A stretch of DNA of 64,000 bases from Patiria pectinifera (lineage: Eukaryota > Echinodermata > Asteroidea > Valvatida > Asterinidae). The stretch spans positions 20,970,197 through 21,034,196 of the forward strand of contig CM057149.1 in NCBI GenBank assembly GCA_029964075.1, written 5' to 3'. A program made the position numbers and the translations under genes. Below the pieces are notes generated by a model. The model was given only the letters and a program-made list of their open reading frames with translations, was not told where the DNA came from and searched no databases. Below are positions 11,701 to 21,212 of this stretch, one piece after another. Within the stretch, counting starts at the first letter, position 1. Each line of letters opens with the position of its first letter.

Positions 11701-13339
11701 ATTAAAGAGGTCAAATTTGCCTCAGATCCCACCACAGAGCGTCTAGAATACAACATTTAGGGCTTCGCGCTCACATTAGTTTTGATCATGGTATGCCCCC
11801 CCCCCCCCACTTTTGAGAAGAGATTGACACTCTTGGCACGAACTGCTCCATTGATGAGTGCTGGTGATCTTTGTTGCAACTCTCATTTGATAAACTTTAT
11901 TTAAAGGCAGATAGGATCAGTTGCTTTTCATGCATTTAGTCGGTTTCCAATAATAAAACCACTCAAAATCCAAGGAAGAATGTTCAAAACCTAACCTCTT
12001 GAAGTTTCAGCTCAGTGGGAATTACACTCGGCTCAGTAGATATATCAACCATGCTCAACCTTTTGATCACGTGAAAATGATTTTGTCTAACTATAGAATT
12101 TTTTATTTCCAAAAATCAGTCAGTAGACTGATCGTTGGGAATCGCCTACATTTCTTGATTCTTCTATAAAATGACAGTATAAAGCCAGGCGGAATTATTT
12201 CAGGGGGTGCTTAGTACCAGTACGATCTTAAATCTAAGTAAGCTTTTTGATAATAATTTGGTTACTTTTTGGATAAATGCAAATGATCCTATATGTCTGG
12301 AACTGGTTACCTAGGGTCAAATTTCACCATACACATTGTACACAATGAACGTGCAGTGATAATAGTTGTAAGCTACCCATGCCGACAACAATTTCTGAGC
12401 TGGCACCACAGCACATGGACATGATCACAGGCAACTAAACAACAGGAGAAAATCTTGCCAGAGCTCATGTTCATTTTTTGCCGGGCCCCATTTCATGATG
12501 CTTGTTGCAGAAAATGCTGTGTAGAAAATTTTTCTTGTTGATCCACAAGTATGTAATTTACTTTGGAAAGGACTTGTGATGGACTTGTGAAGGCCGTGAG
12601 TAATCCCTATGGAAATAGACTTTCCCCAGTTAAAGGCATATGAAATTATTTGCATTTGACGTAATTCCACGAAACGGGCCGATTTAAGGGCTATTAATCT
12701 ATAGCAGACATCGTTCCACTGAGCTGTTCAATGTTTTGTGTCCATTAGTGCTGGAAGGATACAAAAAACCAAAAACAAAAACCGCTGTTCATTTTTAACC
12801 GTCAAAGTACAGCTCGCGGAATCTGATGTGCATAGAACCTATTGGTCACATGTAGTGCTAGCTCTGTCATGGGAAAGTAGTATATACACATACCTATAGC
12901 GTACCTGAGCGTATGCATGAAGTCAACAGCTGGCTTGCGGCCATTCAAGAGATGTAATTTGTGAGAAAACTGTTTCTTGGCAGCGATGGTTTAGCACTGA
13001 TACAAAATTCCACTTCTTTTGAGAATGACAGCATACCAGGCTCAACGATGTCACGTGATGTTTCATACTATTATTTACTTGCACTAAAAGTGGGCGATTT
13101 CAAAATAGTTTGGCAGTTTTGTTTTTCGAGTGTTTGCAAATGATCCCGTATGCCTTTAAGAAACCCCTGTTCAGTCTGCATTGGTTACTGTTTTCTGACA
13201 GATGTATGGAAACGACATGGATGTCAAGACGTGGAAAGAGCAGTATCGGGAGGTTTTGCAGTCGGAGAGTACTGGCGACAATGACGAAAACAACTCAGAA
13301 TCGTCCGAAGAAGATGCATCATCAGATGAGTCTGACTAG
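2789..13339 (+). CDS. NSMCE3: NSMCE3: MAGE-domain subunit of the SMC5/6 complex (9 exons)
   Basis: The joined exons 2789-2890, 4349-4465, 5952-6015, 6921-7113, 8843-8922, 9835-9880, 10615-10680, 11328-11442 and 13202-13339 give 921 nt, 306 codons plus TAG. All junctions are AG/GT and in phase. The ATG is preceded by an in-frame TAG at 2771-2773. Residues 1-73 are a Ser/Gln/Ala-rich tail. From about residue 75 the MAGE homology domain begins (ELVQYLLIMEQRKIPVRR, then FGLELVEI), and it continues through YLDYSRIPNTDP and FKWGIRAQTE. The last ~25 residues are acidic (Ser/Glu/Asp). Length and motifs fit NSMCE3/MAGEG1 rather than expanded mammalian MAGEs. Known family role: Nse3 pairs with Nse1 (RING) and Nse4 as the kleisin-side module of SMC5/6 in DNA repair, in the nucleus. 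The mammalian gene is a single coding exon, so this multi-exon form is likely ancestral. Seven or more transposons sit in the introns, none inside exons. Confidence 0.95.
3714..4231. mobile_element. Foldback MITE with TA ends (Tc1/mariner-like)
   Basis: An inverted repeat with arms of about 240 bp spans NSMCE3 intron 1. The termini read TA-CAGGGTGAGT... and ...ATTCGCCCTG-TA, so a TA target duplication flanks a CAGGG terminus. The arms pair almost fully around a loop near 3960-3985. There is no transposase. The TA site fits the Tc1/mariner superfamily, but the assignment rests only on the ends. Confidence 0.8.
4475..4998 (+). mobile_element. TTAA-flanked MITE, family A, copy 1
   Basis: Starts TTAA-AGGGAATATACATCATTTGC and ends GCAAATGTTGTATTTTCCCTT-TTAA. 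It lies in NSMCE3 intron 2 right after exon 2. Internally it carries TTCCCTGAC, a perfect palindrome near 4810-4832 (AACGCTGATCGGCCGATCAG core) and the AAAATGACAGTATACCAGGT block shared with its relatives. TTAA target sites suggest piggyBac-type mobilisation; that is inference. Confidence 0.85.
6243..6797 (-). mobile_element. TTAA-flanked MITE, family A, copy 2 (inverted)
   Basis: The reverse complement aligns along nearly its whole length with the 4475-4998 element, including both ends and the CTGGTTCCCTGACC block. It lies in NSMCE3 intron 3. Together the two copies form a ~1 kb inverted pair around exon 3. Confidence 0.85.
7296..7458. repeat. Hairpin element (CAAATATTGAGTGGC arms)
   Basis: The left arm (CAAATATTGAGTGGCTCAG... 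to TGGAAT) pairs with the right arm ending ...GCCACTCAATATTTG. The centre is a CGAGGC-AAA-GCCGAG hairpin. It is related to the larger palindrome at 27515-27676 and a decayed copy at 50932-51016. It lies in NSMCE3 intron 4. Confidence 0.75.
7470..7816. repeat. Element with inverted ends TGACATGTAGATCCTTGTCA
   Basis: TGACATGTAGATCCTTGTCATTTGAT at the left is matched in reverse at 7790-7815 (ATCAAATGACAAGGATCTGTATGTCA). The interior is unremarkable. It directly follows the hairpin at 7296-7458, so the two may form one composite element. Confidence 0.6.
8079..8449. mobile_element. PIF/Harbinger-like MITE (TAA target duplication)
   Basis: Inverted termini GGCCAAAA...GTCTCCGGTTTCTGGTAT and ATACCAGAAACCGGAGACTT...TTTTGGCC are flanked on both sides by TAA (8076-8078 and 8450-8452). 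A 3 bp TWA duplication is the Harbinger pattern. It is 371 bp long with no open frame and lies in NSMCE3 intron 4. Confidence 0.8.
9354..9804 (+). mobile_element. hAT-like MITE with 8 bp target duplication, family H copy 1
   Basis: The exact 8 bp AGCTTACA occurs at 9346-9353 and 9805-9812. The element starts TAGGGGTGTACAG and ends GCACAGCCCTA, an imperfect terminal inverted repeat. An 8 bp duplication is typical of hAT transposons. Shared internal blocks (GTAGCCTGGCTTTCATTTTGA, then AGTTGGTTACGGGTACCCGA) identify further copies at 52.5, 54.4 and 59.9 kb. Confidence 0.85.
10049..10389. mobile_element. Foldback element in NSMCE3 intron 6
   Basis: The arm 10049-10159 (GGTAGCAC...TTTGTGAGTTTGTGAG...TCAGAAGACTGAAGGGA) pairs with 10272-10389 (TCCCTTCAGTCTTCTGACGA...CTCACAAACTCACAAA...GTGCTACC). 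The loop is about 110 bp. No coding potential seen. Confidence 0.75.
10820..11052 (-). mobile_element. tRNA-derived SINE, copy 1
   Basis: Read on the minus strand it begins GGAGTCAGGTTGGCGTAGCGG (A-box-like) with a B box GGTTCGATTCC at about 10990-11000. Its tail carries the GGGTTTTCCTC...CCTCCCACA block common in marine invertebrate SINEs. The same head occurs at 42904 on the plus strand. Confidence 0.8.
11057..11238. mobile_element. Small MITE with TTCATACTCGGCGCGAA ends
   Basis: The left end AAAGCCCAGTTCATACTCGG mirrors the right end CCGAGTATGAACCGGGCTT. The 182 bp interior carries two GACGTCA words. It directly abuts the SINE in NSMCE3 intron 7. Confidence 0.75.
11901..12298 (+). mobile_element. 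TTAA-flanked MITE, family A relative, copy 3
   Basis: Starts TTAAAGGCAGATAGGATCAG and ends GCAAATGATCCTATATGTCT, with the shared AAAATGACAGTATAAAGCC block inside. It lies in NSMCE3 intron 8. Confidence 0.7.
12630..13159 (+). mobile_element. TTAA-flanked MITE, family A relative, copy 4
   Basis: TTAA-AGGCATATGAAATTATTTGC at the left and GCAAATGATCCCGTATGCCT-TTAA at the right form terminal inverted repeats with TTAA on both sides. It carries the GAGAATGACAGCATACCAGG block. It ends 42 bp before NSMCE3 exon 9. Confidence 0.8.
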
Positions 13340-14684
13340 GACGGCTGCCAACATTCCCTAATCAACACACTGTTTTCCTTTCTGGAGACAAATCCGTTTA
13401 CTTTTTAAAAAGCTAAAGGTTGGTTTATACCTGATGCAAATGAGAATGCGATGCAAATTTGACATTAGGAAGCATTCGCATTTGAGTTGAAATGAATTCG
13501 CAGCATGAAAAGTTGCCCTGACGTCACAAATTCACGTTCTATGAACCAGCCTTTATACTATATGGATTCCTGTAGGAACAACAGGTTGCTCCGTATGACC
13601 ACCCACATACGCACCCGGCAGTGTTAGCAGTGTTTGTGGGCATGTCTCAAAAAACAATGTAGCAGTCAAACAACATTTTTTCTGAGGAAACTTAATATTT
13701 GTTGGGTACAAAAATTTACCATGAGACGATAGAGTGTTTCTCTACCCTTGACAGGATTTTTGTTGTGTGTGATTTGGACCTTTTGTTTAAAAGTTACGGC
13801 AAAGCTTGTAAAGACTGTCAAATCTGTTTGGGACACTTTCTTATTTATTGTTCACAAATCTTTATACCTGTTCACCATTGGGTAATATGGGTGGAGGATT
13901 TTTCCAATGACAATGATTTTAGAATAACAGCTTTGTAAGTAACAATTCTTTGACATAAATATCATCAAATCTTACTTTATTAACTTTAATGTCCATTTTT
14001 TTTTTTAAGTTTTCAAACTTTGTAAAGTTGGTAAAACGAAATTGCACTTGCTTGGTTTGAAGTGCAACAGCACACCTTCTTGGTATGTGAATGCCTTTCA
14101 TTAGCTACCAGATAATCGGAAAAGGTGCCCAATTTCAACTCCTCGTTTAATTTATCTCTGGACTGGGATGTCCAAATAAGATGGGATAAAGACCATTGTG
14201 TAGGGTATTTATTATGTAAGGATGTGACTTTGCGTTTAACTTTGTAAACGTTTTGCAAATATTTTAAGCACTGTTCAAACGTTGAAACGTTTAGCCATTC
14301 ACAAAGGCTGACGCATGCTCATTATGTCTGCAGTGCGGACCAATGTGATTGACATGATCAACAATGGCAGTTATTGAAAAAGTAAAACTTTAACTACGTG
14401 TGCCCCGAATGTTGAATCAAGTATAAAAGTGCTTCAAAGGTTTTCTAAAATAAATATGTTTGAAAACATTGGTACAATTCAGGTTTAGTCGAAATGTTTT
14501 TGGAAAATTTCGAATTTTTAAACGGCTTTAGAATTGTTTTTTTGTTGAAACGTTTAAATGTGTCAATGTGATTACTGTGCCCTCAGAAAGTTATGAAAAA
14601 ATAATGATGTCCCTTTCTCAATGTTCGTTGGCTTTGGCTTTATCATAAAATGCTTTTAATGTTCCTAACTTCCGATCAAATAAA
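13340..14684 (+). other. NSMCE3 3' UTR and downstream flank
   Basis: Follows the NSMCE3 stop. Possible polyadenylation signals AATAAA lie at 14449-14454 and 14679-14684. A MITE-like segment at about 13414-13556 starts AAAGGTTGGTTTATAC and ends GAACCAGCCTTTA, so the UTR may contain a transposon. No other gene is seen. Confidence 0.55.
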
Positions 14685-14689
14685 AATCA

Positions 14690-14976
14690 CTTGGTTTATA
14701 CATGTATATCGTACAGTTAAATTTTTCTGTTGAGCCGGAATCTTCAAAGTTAGGGACCCAAATAGCAGACGAAGCAGACGAAGAGCAAAATAAAACGCTC
14801 ATTTGCTGATCGTGCGTTTCGGTTATGGGCGTATCGGCTTCGATGACGCACCGGTATGGAATGCAAATAGCCGTACAAAAGCGGTACAAAATTTCGAGTT
14901 TTCCATAGGTTTGTGCACAAACATGGATGCGCCCATTTAAGCATTAGTTTGTACGTAGAGTTAGCGCTCTAGTAAT
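14690..14976 (+). mobile_element. Repeat fragment shared with 55.25-55.44 kb
   Basis: The block AAATTTCGAGTTTTCCATAG followed by TTGTGCACAAACATGGAT recurs almost identically at about 55335-55375. The downstream GCGCTCTAGTA...AATTTAA also matches. Similar ends (AATTTAATATAGCTC) appear at about 10390 (inverted) and 43150. It is an interspersed element of unknown class. Confidence 0.65.
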
Positions 14977-15230
14977 TTAAAGCTATAGTCCATCATTTGC
15001 AGCCATCCGAAAAGTAACTGGCGTATTATTGTTGAAAAACATACTTGGTTGAAAGATAGTAAGTGGACTAAACTCCCTGTGAAATTAATCTTTCTGGCAA
15101 GCTGTCATTTTGAAGTAATCTACGAAGGAAGGCCTTTCCAACGGTGAGACGCACCGTAGGCAAATTTAAATTAGTAGTTCGTTTTGTTATTCGGCGCAGC
15201 GCGCGCAAGCATTTACACGACGCACAGGCG
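14977..15230 (+). mobile_element. TTAA-flanked MITE, family B, left half
   Basis: TTAAAGCTATAGTCCATCAT onward matches the left half of the complete 36629-37141 element, including GTAGTTCGTTTTGTTATTCG. It stops at the GCGCAGCGCGC block, where a tandem array begins. Confidence 0.85.
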
Positions 15231-16064
15231 CTTGCAGGCATTGCTGTTAGACTGACTTGCACATAGGGGTACTACTGGCATTGATGCGCTATATCTTGAA
15301 TTTTCTCCGCAACTACTGGGTTTCAAGACCTGTCCTTTTGCCAGCTTGTTGGCCTCATCACAAGCTTCCGAACAAGGTATACATGTAGTTCGTGCAGAAC
15401 TCTCCAGGTTAAGGTACCTCAGACCGCGATATACGAAGTTCGTGTCGCGGGCGCTTGCAGGCATTGCTGTTAGACTGACTGCACATAGGGGTACTACTGG
15501 CATTGATGCGCTATATCTTGAATTTTCTCCGCAACTACTGGGTTTCAAGACCTGTCCTTTTGCCAGCTTGTTGGCCTCATCACAAGCTTCCGAACAAGGT
15601 ATACATGTAGTTTGTGCAGAACTCTCCAGGTTAAGGTACCTCAGACCGCGATATACGAAGTTCGTGTCGCGGGCGCTTGCAGGCATTGCTGTTAGACTGA
15701 CTGCACATAGGGGTACTACTGGCATTGATGCGCTATATCTTGAATTTTCTCCGTAACTACTGGGTTTCAAGACCTGTCCTTTTGCCAGCTTCAACACAAG
15801 CTTCCGAACAAGGTATAGTTTGTGCAGAACTCTCCAGGTTAAGATACCTTTAGACCGCGATATACGAAGTTCGTGTCGCGGGTGCATGCATGCATTGCTG
15901 TTAGACTGACTGCACATAGGTGTACTACTGGCATTGATGCGCTATATCTCGAATTTTCTCCGCAAGTACTGGGTTTCAAGACCTGTCCTTTTGCCAGCAT
16001 GTTGGCCTCATCACAAGCTTCCGAACAAGGTATAGTTTGTGCAGAACTTCCCAGGTTAAGGTAC
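15231..16064. repeat. Tandem array of ~222 bp units inside MITE family B
   Basis: Units contain GGCATTGCTGTTAGACTGAC, GGGTTTCAAGACCTGTCC and GACCGCGATATACGAAGTTC. The phrase CGTGTCGCGG recurs at 15441, 15663 and 15872, steps of 222 and 209 bp. The array begins in the MITE sequence and stops at GTAC (16061-16064), partway through a unit. Long open frames exist on both strands across it. They are read as repeat artefacts. Confidence 0.9.
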
Positions 16065-16212
16065 TATTGCGATCCCTAATAGCAGTCCATGAAACATTTA
16101 TTAGAGTCAACAATAATTCAATAAGTTGGAGGGAAACAGAACTTTGGGGTGACAGTCACACATGTCAATACACTGATTTATTCATCTCTTCACTTTTATA
16201 CATAACTTTGTT

Positions 16213-19200
16213 AGATCATCATCATCATCATCATCTTCCTATACTGTGCAGAAACCTCCGCTGGAGTATACTCGCACATTGGTTGAAGTGCAAACAAGCA
16301 GGTGCAGACATAACTCAAGGCATAAAAAGACAAATATGTGCAAGTAAAAAAACAGCTATTTTGGGACAGGTTGGTTATCTGAAGGTGACACCGTTAACTC
16401 TGGTCTTGAAGACATCCAGGGTTGGTGACTCAACAACTTGTTGGGGCAGTGAGTTCCACAGGCGGATGGTGTCTGGGAAGAAAGAGCCCTTCAGTAAAGT
16501 TGTACGGGTGGGTGGGATGAGGAATTTCTGGCTGTTGCCTCTGGTAGATAAGTTGACCGGGATAAGGTGGTTGTCTGGGATGTCGATGAGTTTGTTGGTG
16601 ATCCGGTACATCATTGTGACTTTGGAGATGGCTCTTCGGTGTTGTAGAGACTCCCAACCCAGTTTACTCAGCATGGTGTTGACACTGCTGTCTCTGGAGT
16701 AGTTATTCATGATGTACCGGGCAGCACTACGCTGGACAGACTCAATTTTGGTGATGTTCCTTTTTGTGGAGGGGTCCCATACGCAACTGGCATACTCGGC
16801 AATAGGCCGCACAAGGGTGGTATAGCAGCGGGTCTTTACTTCACGAGGGCAGTAGCTCAAGTTGCGTCGTAGGAAGCCAAGGGATCTCAAGCACTTCTTG
16901 GAGGTGGTGTCTACATGTCTGTTCCAGGATAAGTTGTCAGTGAGTTCTACCCCTAGCTATCTAGCTGATGGTACTGCCTTCAGAGGGTGGTTGTGGATGG
17001 AGTAAGTGAACTTTACCGGTTAGCGACGTTTGGTGATGTGAAGTACTTGACATTTCTCTGGATGGAACTCCATGAGCCATTTCCTCTCCCACTCCTGCAT
17101 GGTGTTGAGGTCTTGCTGGAGCTGGTCGGCATCGTCGATGTTGTTTATGACACGGTAGATAGCACTGTCGTCAGCAAACAGTCTAACACTGGAGTCTTCA
17201 GAAATACAGCCTGGGAGGTCATTGATATAGGCCAAGAATAGAAGGGGGCCAAGGACAGTACCCTGGGGTACGCCGGATGACACAGGGGATTGAGCTGACG
17301 ACTCCCCCTCCAGGACAACTTTCTGGACTCTACCCTGAAGGAAGTTGCTGATCCAGGTAAGTGCACTGCCATCGATGCCGTAGTACTTCAGCTTATGGAG
17401 GAGACGAAGATGGGGAACTTTATCAAATGCCTTCGAAAAGTCCAATAGTATGAGATCAGTTTGAAGACCTTCATCCAGGTTGTGGGCAATGTCATCCATG
17501 GTGATGATGAGGTGGGATTCACATGAGCGGGCTTTACGGAAACCGTGTTGATTGTCAGACAGGATGTTGTAAGACTGGAAGTGCTGCATGATGGAGCTGT
17601 GTATGATATGCTCTAGAAGTTTGCAGCAGATGGCTGTGAGTGAGATGGGCCTGTAGTTGGCTGGTTTATTCCTATCTCCTTTCTTGAATACAGGTGCAAC
17701 GGTGGCTGATTTCCATATTTCAGGGAGATCCCCACTGTCCAACGAGGCTTGATACAAGATGGAGAGTACAGGTCCAAGGCTGTCAGCAAGTTCTTTCAGT
17801 AGACGAGCTGGAATATTATCTGGGCCGGTGGCTTTATGAGGATTTATTTTCTTCAGCAATTTGATTACGCCGTTGACATTTATCTGTATGTGATCCATAG
17901 TAGGAAATGGACTAGGGCCAAGGACTGGCATGGTGGATGGATCCTCATCTTTGTTGAAGACTGAACAAAACTGGTCGTTGAGAATATTTGCCTTATCCTT
18001 GCTTCCAGTGTATGTAGCTCCTCTGGGGCCACGAAGAGGGGCAACACCATTGTTGTCACAGCGCTTGCTTGAGATATGGCTCCAGAAACGCTTGGGATTT
18101 GACTTGAGATCTGGGCACACAATGTTGTTGATGTAGTTGTTGTATGCTTCTCTGCATGCGTTCTGCGTACGTTTTTTCAGGACGTTGTACCTGGCCCAGT
18201 GCCGGTGATTGCGATGACGGCGATGGGAGCAAGCCTTGTTGTAAGCACGTTGTTTCTGCCTACTGAGCTGCTTGACTTTGCGGGTTATCCATGGCTGGTT
18301 GAAACGACTAGATGTGAATTTGGATGGAACAAAGTCCAAGATTTGAGAGAGTTTTGACTCTATGGTGTCCCACATCTCGCTGACAGGGGATGAAGCGTCA
18401 AATTTGGTTACAAATTCATCTTTCATCTTATTTCCTTCACAGCGGATCTGTTGCATGTCGGCCTTATTCCAAAGGTATATTTTCCTTCTCACGGGTCTTT
18501 GGCGTTTAGGCTTGATGTCTTTGTCAACGAAGACGATCTCATGATCACTCATGCCTGGGATTGGGAGGCACTTGTTGATACATGATGGTCTGTTGGTGAG
18601 GAACAGATCTAGGGTATTGTCTAGTCTGGTGGGAAACGAAACAATCTGATCAAGTCCAGATTCGGCCAGTGTGGTGATGAAATTATTACTAAGGCTTTGT
18701 GGATACCGATGACCAATGACAGATGAACTGGACCCCTCAATGTCGGGCAGGTTAAGGTCGCCACCTATCCACACAATGGATTTCCTGTTGTTGCTGGAAA
18801 TGTTACGTATGGAACTACACAGGCACTCTAAGTAGTTCTCATTTGAGCGTGGGGGCGGTATACTGCGCCAACAATGAGAGATTTGCATGTTTGTGATTTG
18901 GCGTTTCTGTGTTTGAGATCGATCTCGACAAAGAGAGCCTCACAATCGTCGGCTGTCTGGATGATTTTTCCATCCAGACCAGGACCCACGCCGATGGCGA
19001 CTCCACCACAACTGTCTGATCTGTCCCTCCTATACAGCTCATAGTCTAGTTCGGGGGGAAAGACTTCATGGTTAGAAATGTTGGGATTTAACCAGGTTTC
19101 TGTAAGGATGACGATGCCAGGTTTAGCGGTGTGCAGGATGTTCCAAAATTCCACCAGTTTATTTCTGATGCTACGACAGTTAATGACCAGAACGCCCAGG

Positions 19201-19410
19201 TTTGAAGGAAGGGGGGTGCCGGCAATATTGACAGGCGCGTTGGATTTATTTGGAGATGAGATGGCTGATGGCAGACCAATTGGGCTATGAGCGCTAGTAC
19301 ATGTGCTGTCAAAGTTATTTTCTTGAGATATGTTGCTACATGTACAGGATGTAGATGCATGTGGTGCTAGATCAGAGACAACGATGGATGATTCATCAAC
19401 CTATAGGGTT
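16213..19410 (-). pseudogene. Damaged LINE: endonuclease/reverse transcriptase ORF (CR1/Jockey group)
   Basis: On the minus strand the frame opens near 19405 and runs through an AP endonuclease region (VLVINCRSIRNKL, TETWLNP, GGDLNLPDIEG, SDHEIV). A reverse transcriptase follows (NYRPISLT, LLDFSKAFDKVPH, SGVPQGTVLGPLLF, the FADD catalytic box), then a C-terminal region ending in LWNSLPQQ near 16.4 kb. Three lesions are visible. A 1 bp loss in a C run at about 18851-18855 breaks VGAVYRPP. An in-frame TAA lies at 17020-17022 and a TAG at 16957-16959. Beyond the last stop (16375) a short 3' UTR ends in (GAT)n at 16214-16234, the kind of short-repeat tail seen in CR1-like LINEs. No ORF1 was found. 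The few lesions imply a fairly recent insertion. The clade is a guess from motif style. Confidence 0.9.
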
Positions 19411-20919
19411 TCTCCTTTTGGTAGTCTTTGGTAGCGTTAGAGATAACAGGTTGGTGTCTACAAAGTCTATACATGTACTATGGCAAAACCATGTCAACCA
19501 ATACGAACTGAGTGGGCACCGGCACGGTACGGGTTATCGACGGCCAGACCGAAGCGGGAGCGGTCCGCCACGGTGACCGGGGAGGCAACGGTAACTGGAC
19601 GGGGCCAGCAAGTGTACCAGGCCGCACTACAGTTCGAACCAAAGTGTGCATGTGGCGTATCGGGTATCCAAGGTCAATCGAGGCACTATGCACCAAGGAT
19701 AGTGTTTAAGACAAGACCGGGCTAGCATAGCTGAACTACGGGGGAATGGCTACGGGGAGCCGGCTGGCCACAGCGGGAGCGGTCCGCTGTGGTGACGGGG
19801 ATGGACTAGCTCTGGCTGGGCTAGAACATCAGACAACCGCACAACATATGTTCAAGCTAAGACTAGCAGTCCAATGGCCATTCGAAACCGCACAACACTA
19901 TTGGGACTAGTGTATTACTATTTCACCAGCTTCTACACACTCCTCGAGGGATCTAGGAGAAGAATGCTTCATAATAACACTAGTACTAGTGGTTGCACTA
20001 TTACTTCACCGCGCCTCAACCACCAAGGGAGGCCGATGTTTCGTAGTGACAAGAGTCGCACAACAATCGGTCTGTCAGAGTCGAGTTCGTCGCACATCAT
20101 ACGATTTACCGCACAACATATAAGATCGCCGCACAACTTTGGGTTTAGGGTTTGTTCGCACTACATTGGTTTCGTGATTCGCCGCACTGCCGAAAATGAG
20201 GAAAACCTCCGGTATTTATAGGCAGTAGAAGTCTCGGGATTAAATAATGCATGAGCACTGATTTAGGAATTAACCAATAGCAATCTTCCATGTCTAAGGG
20301 TCACATGACTACTCACATGATTTACTAAGAGTGCCTAGTGCAAGAGACTAGAAACGTGTGCATTTACATAAGGGAAAACATGGAGAGAGAAGTGTGCAAA
20401 TACAGAAAGAGGTGTGTGCAAATAGTTCGGCCAGAGTGCAAAAGTGTTTACACAACATCTCGAGCAACCTTGATGGAGTGAGTGACAAGTTAAAAGGTTA
20501 CTGTGTCACAGGTTATTGACACCGCAGGATGTCTTACCACGCCCAGCTACGCGACCACGCAAGGGTAACATTCCATTCCCTCGAGCTACGTACGGGACTG
20601 GAAAACTGGACCGAGAACTCCAGTTAGTGTTCATGGGTAACACACGGGGGAGAGAAACGCTCCGTGCCGCTGAGCAGTCTCTCCGAGAACGCCAAAGCAC
20701 GCATGCTATGGGTAAAGGAACTTAGCTCGCTGGGGCGAAGGGAGGTGTGGTCAGTCGCGCACATGTACATCGCTACATGAATAATGCATACAGTAGCGCG
20801 GGTGGTATTGCATCATGCGCTGTGCTTGGTAAGAGACCCTGGGAATAAAAGTGCAAGTTGGCAATTTACGATAATTAGGTAAAATACAGGAACTATCTAT
20901 ACTACAATTACGAAAATTT

Positions 20920-21212
20920 GGAGGGCGCTGCCATTTTTCCGACCGGTCTCCCGTTTCCATCGCGCGCGTTGGCTACGGGGGAAGCGCAACGGGGCCCGGC
21001 TATTTTCCACCCTATTTCCCATAATTCCCTTCCCCATTGGGCCTCGCCGGCCATCTTGCGTACGGGCCAGATAATTGACGTGCCACGTATACGTTCGTTA
21101 TGAGCGCTGCATGCGCATGCAACTTGCATGCCCCACATTTCTTCAGCACAGCGTTGTTGACATGGTTGATGTACATCTGTTCCTTGCTCCAGTTTTCTCT
21201 TTGAACGGTAAG
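20920..21212. promoter_or_regulatory. Promoter-like GC patch with YY1-type motif
   Basis: GC-rich sequence with GGCCATCTTG at 21049-21058 (CAAGATGGCC on the minus strand, a YY1-like word), a clean GAACG/GTAAGT splice donor at about 21206 on the plus strand, and an ATG at 21159. No downstream exon could be joined to it. It may be a transposon promoter, such as the 5' region of the minus-strand LINE, or an orphan first exon. Confidence 0.3.

Noticed and set aside
15213..15917. Long overlapping open frames on both strands of the ~222 bp array (234 and 136 codons)
   Set aside because: Both strands are open over the same repeats, and the repeat lies inside a MITE. No conserved domain or start context.
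16375..16890. Separate gene for the LINE C-terminal frame
   Set aside because: It is in the same frame as the upstream reverse transcriptase and is separated only by two stop codons.
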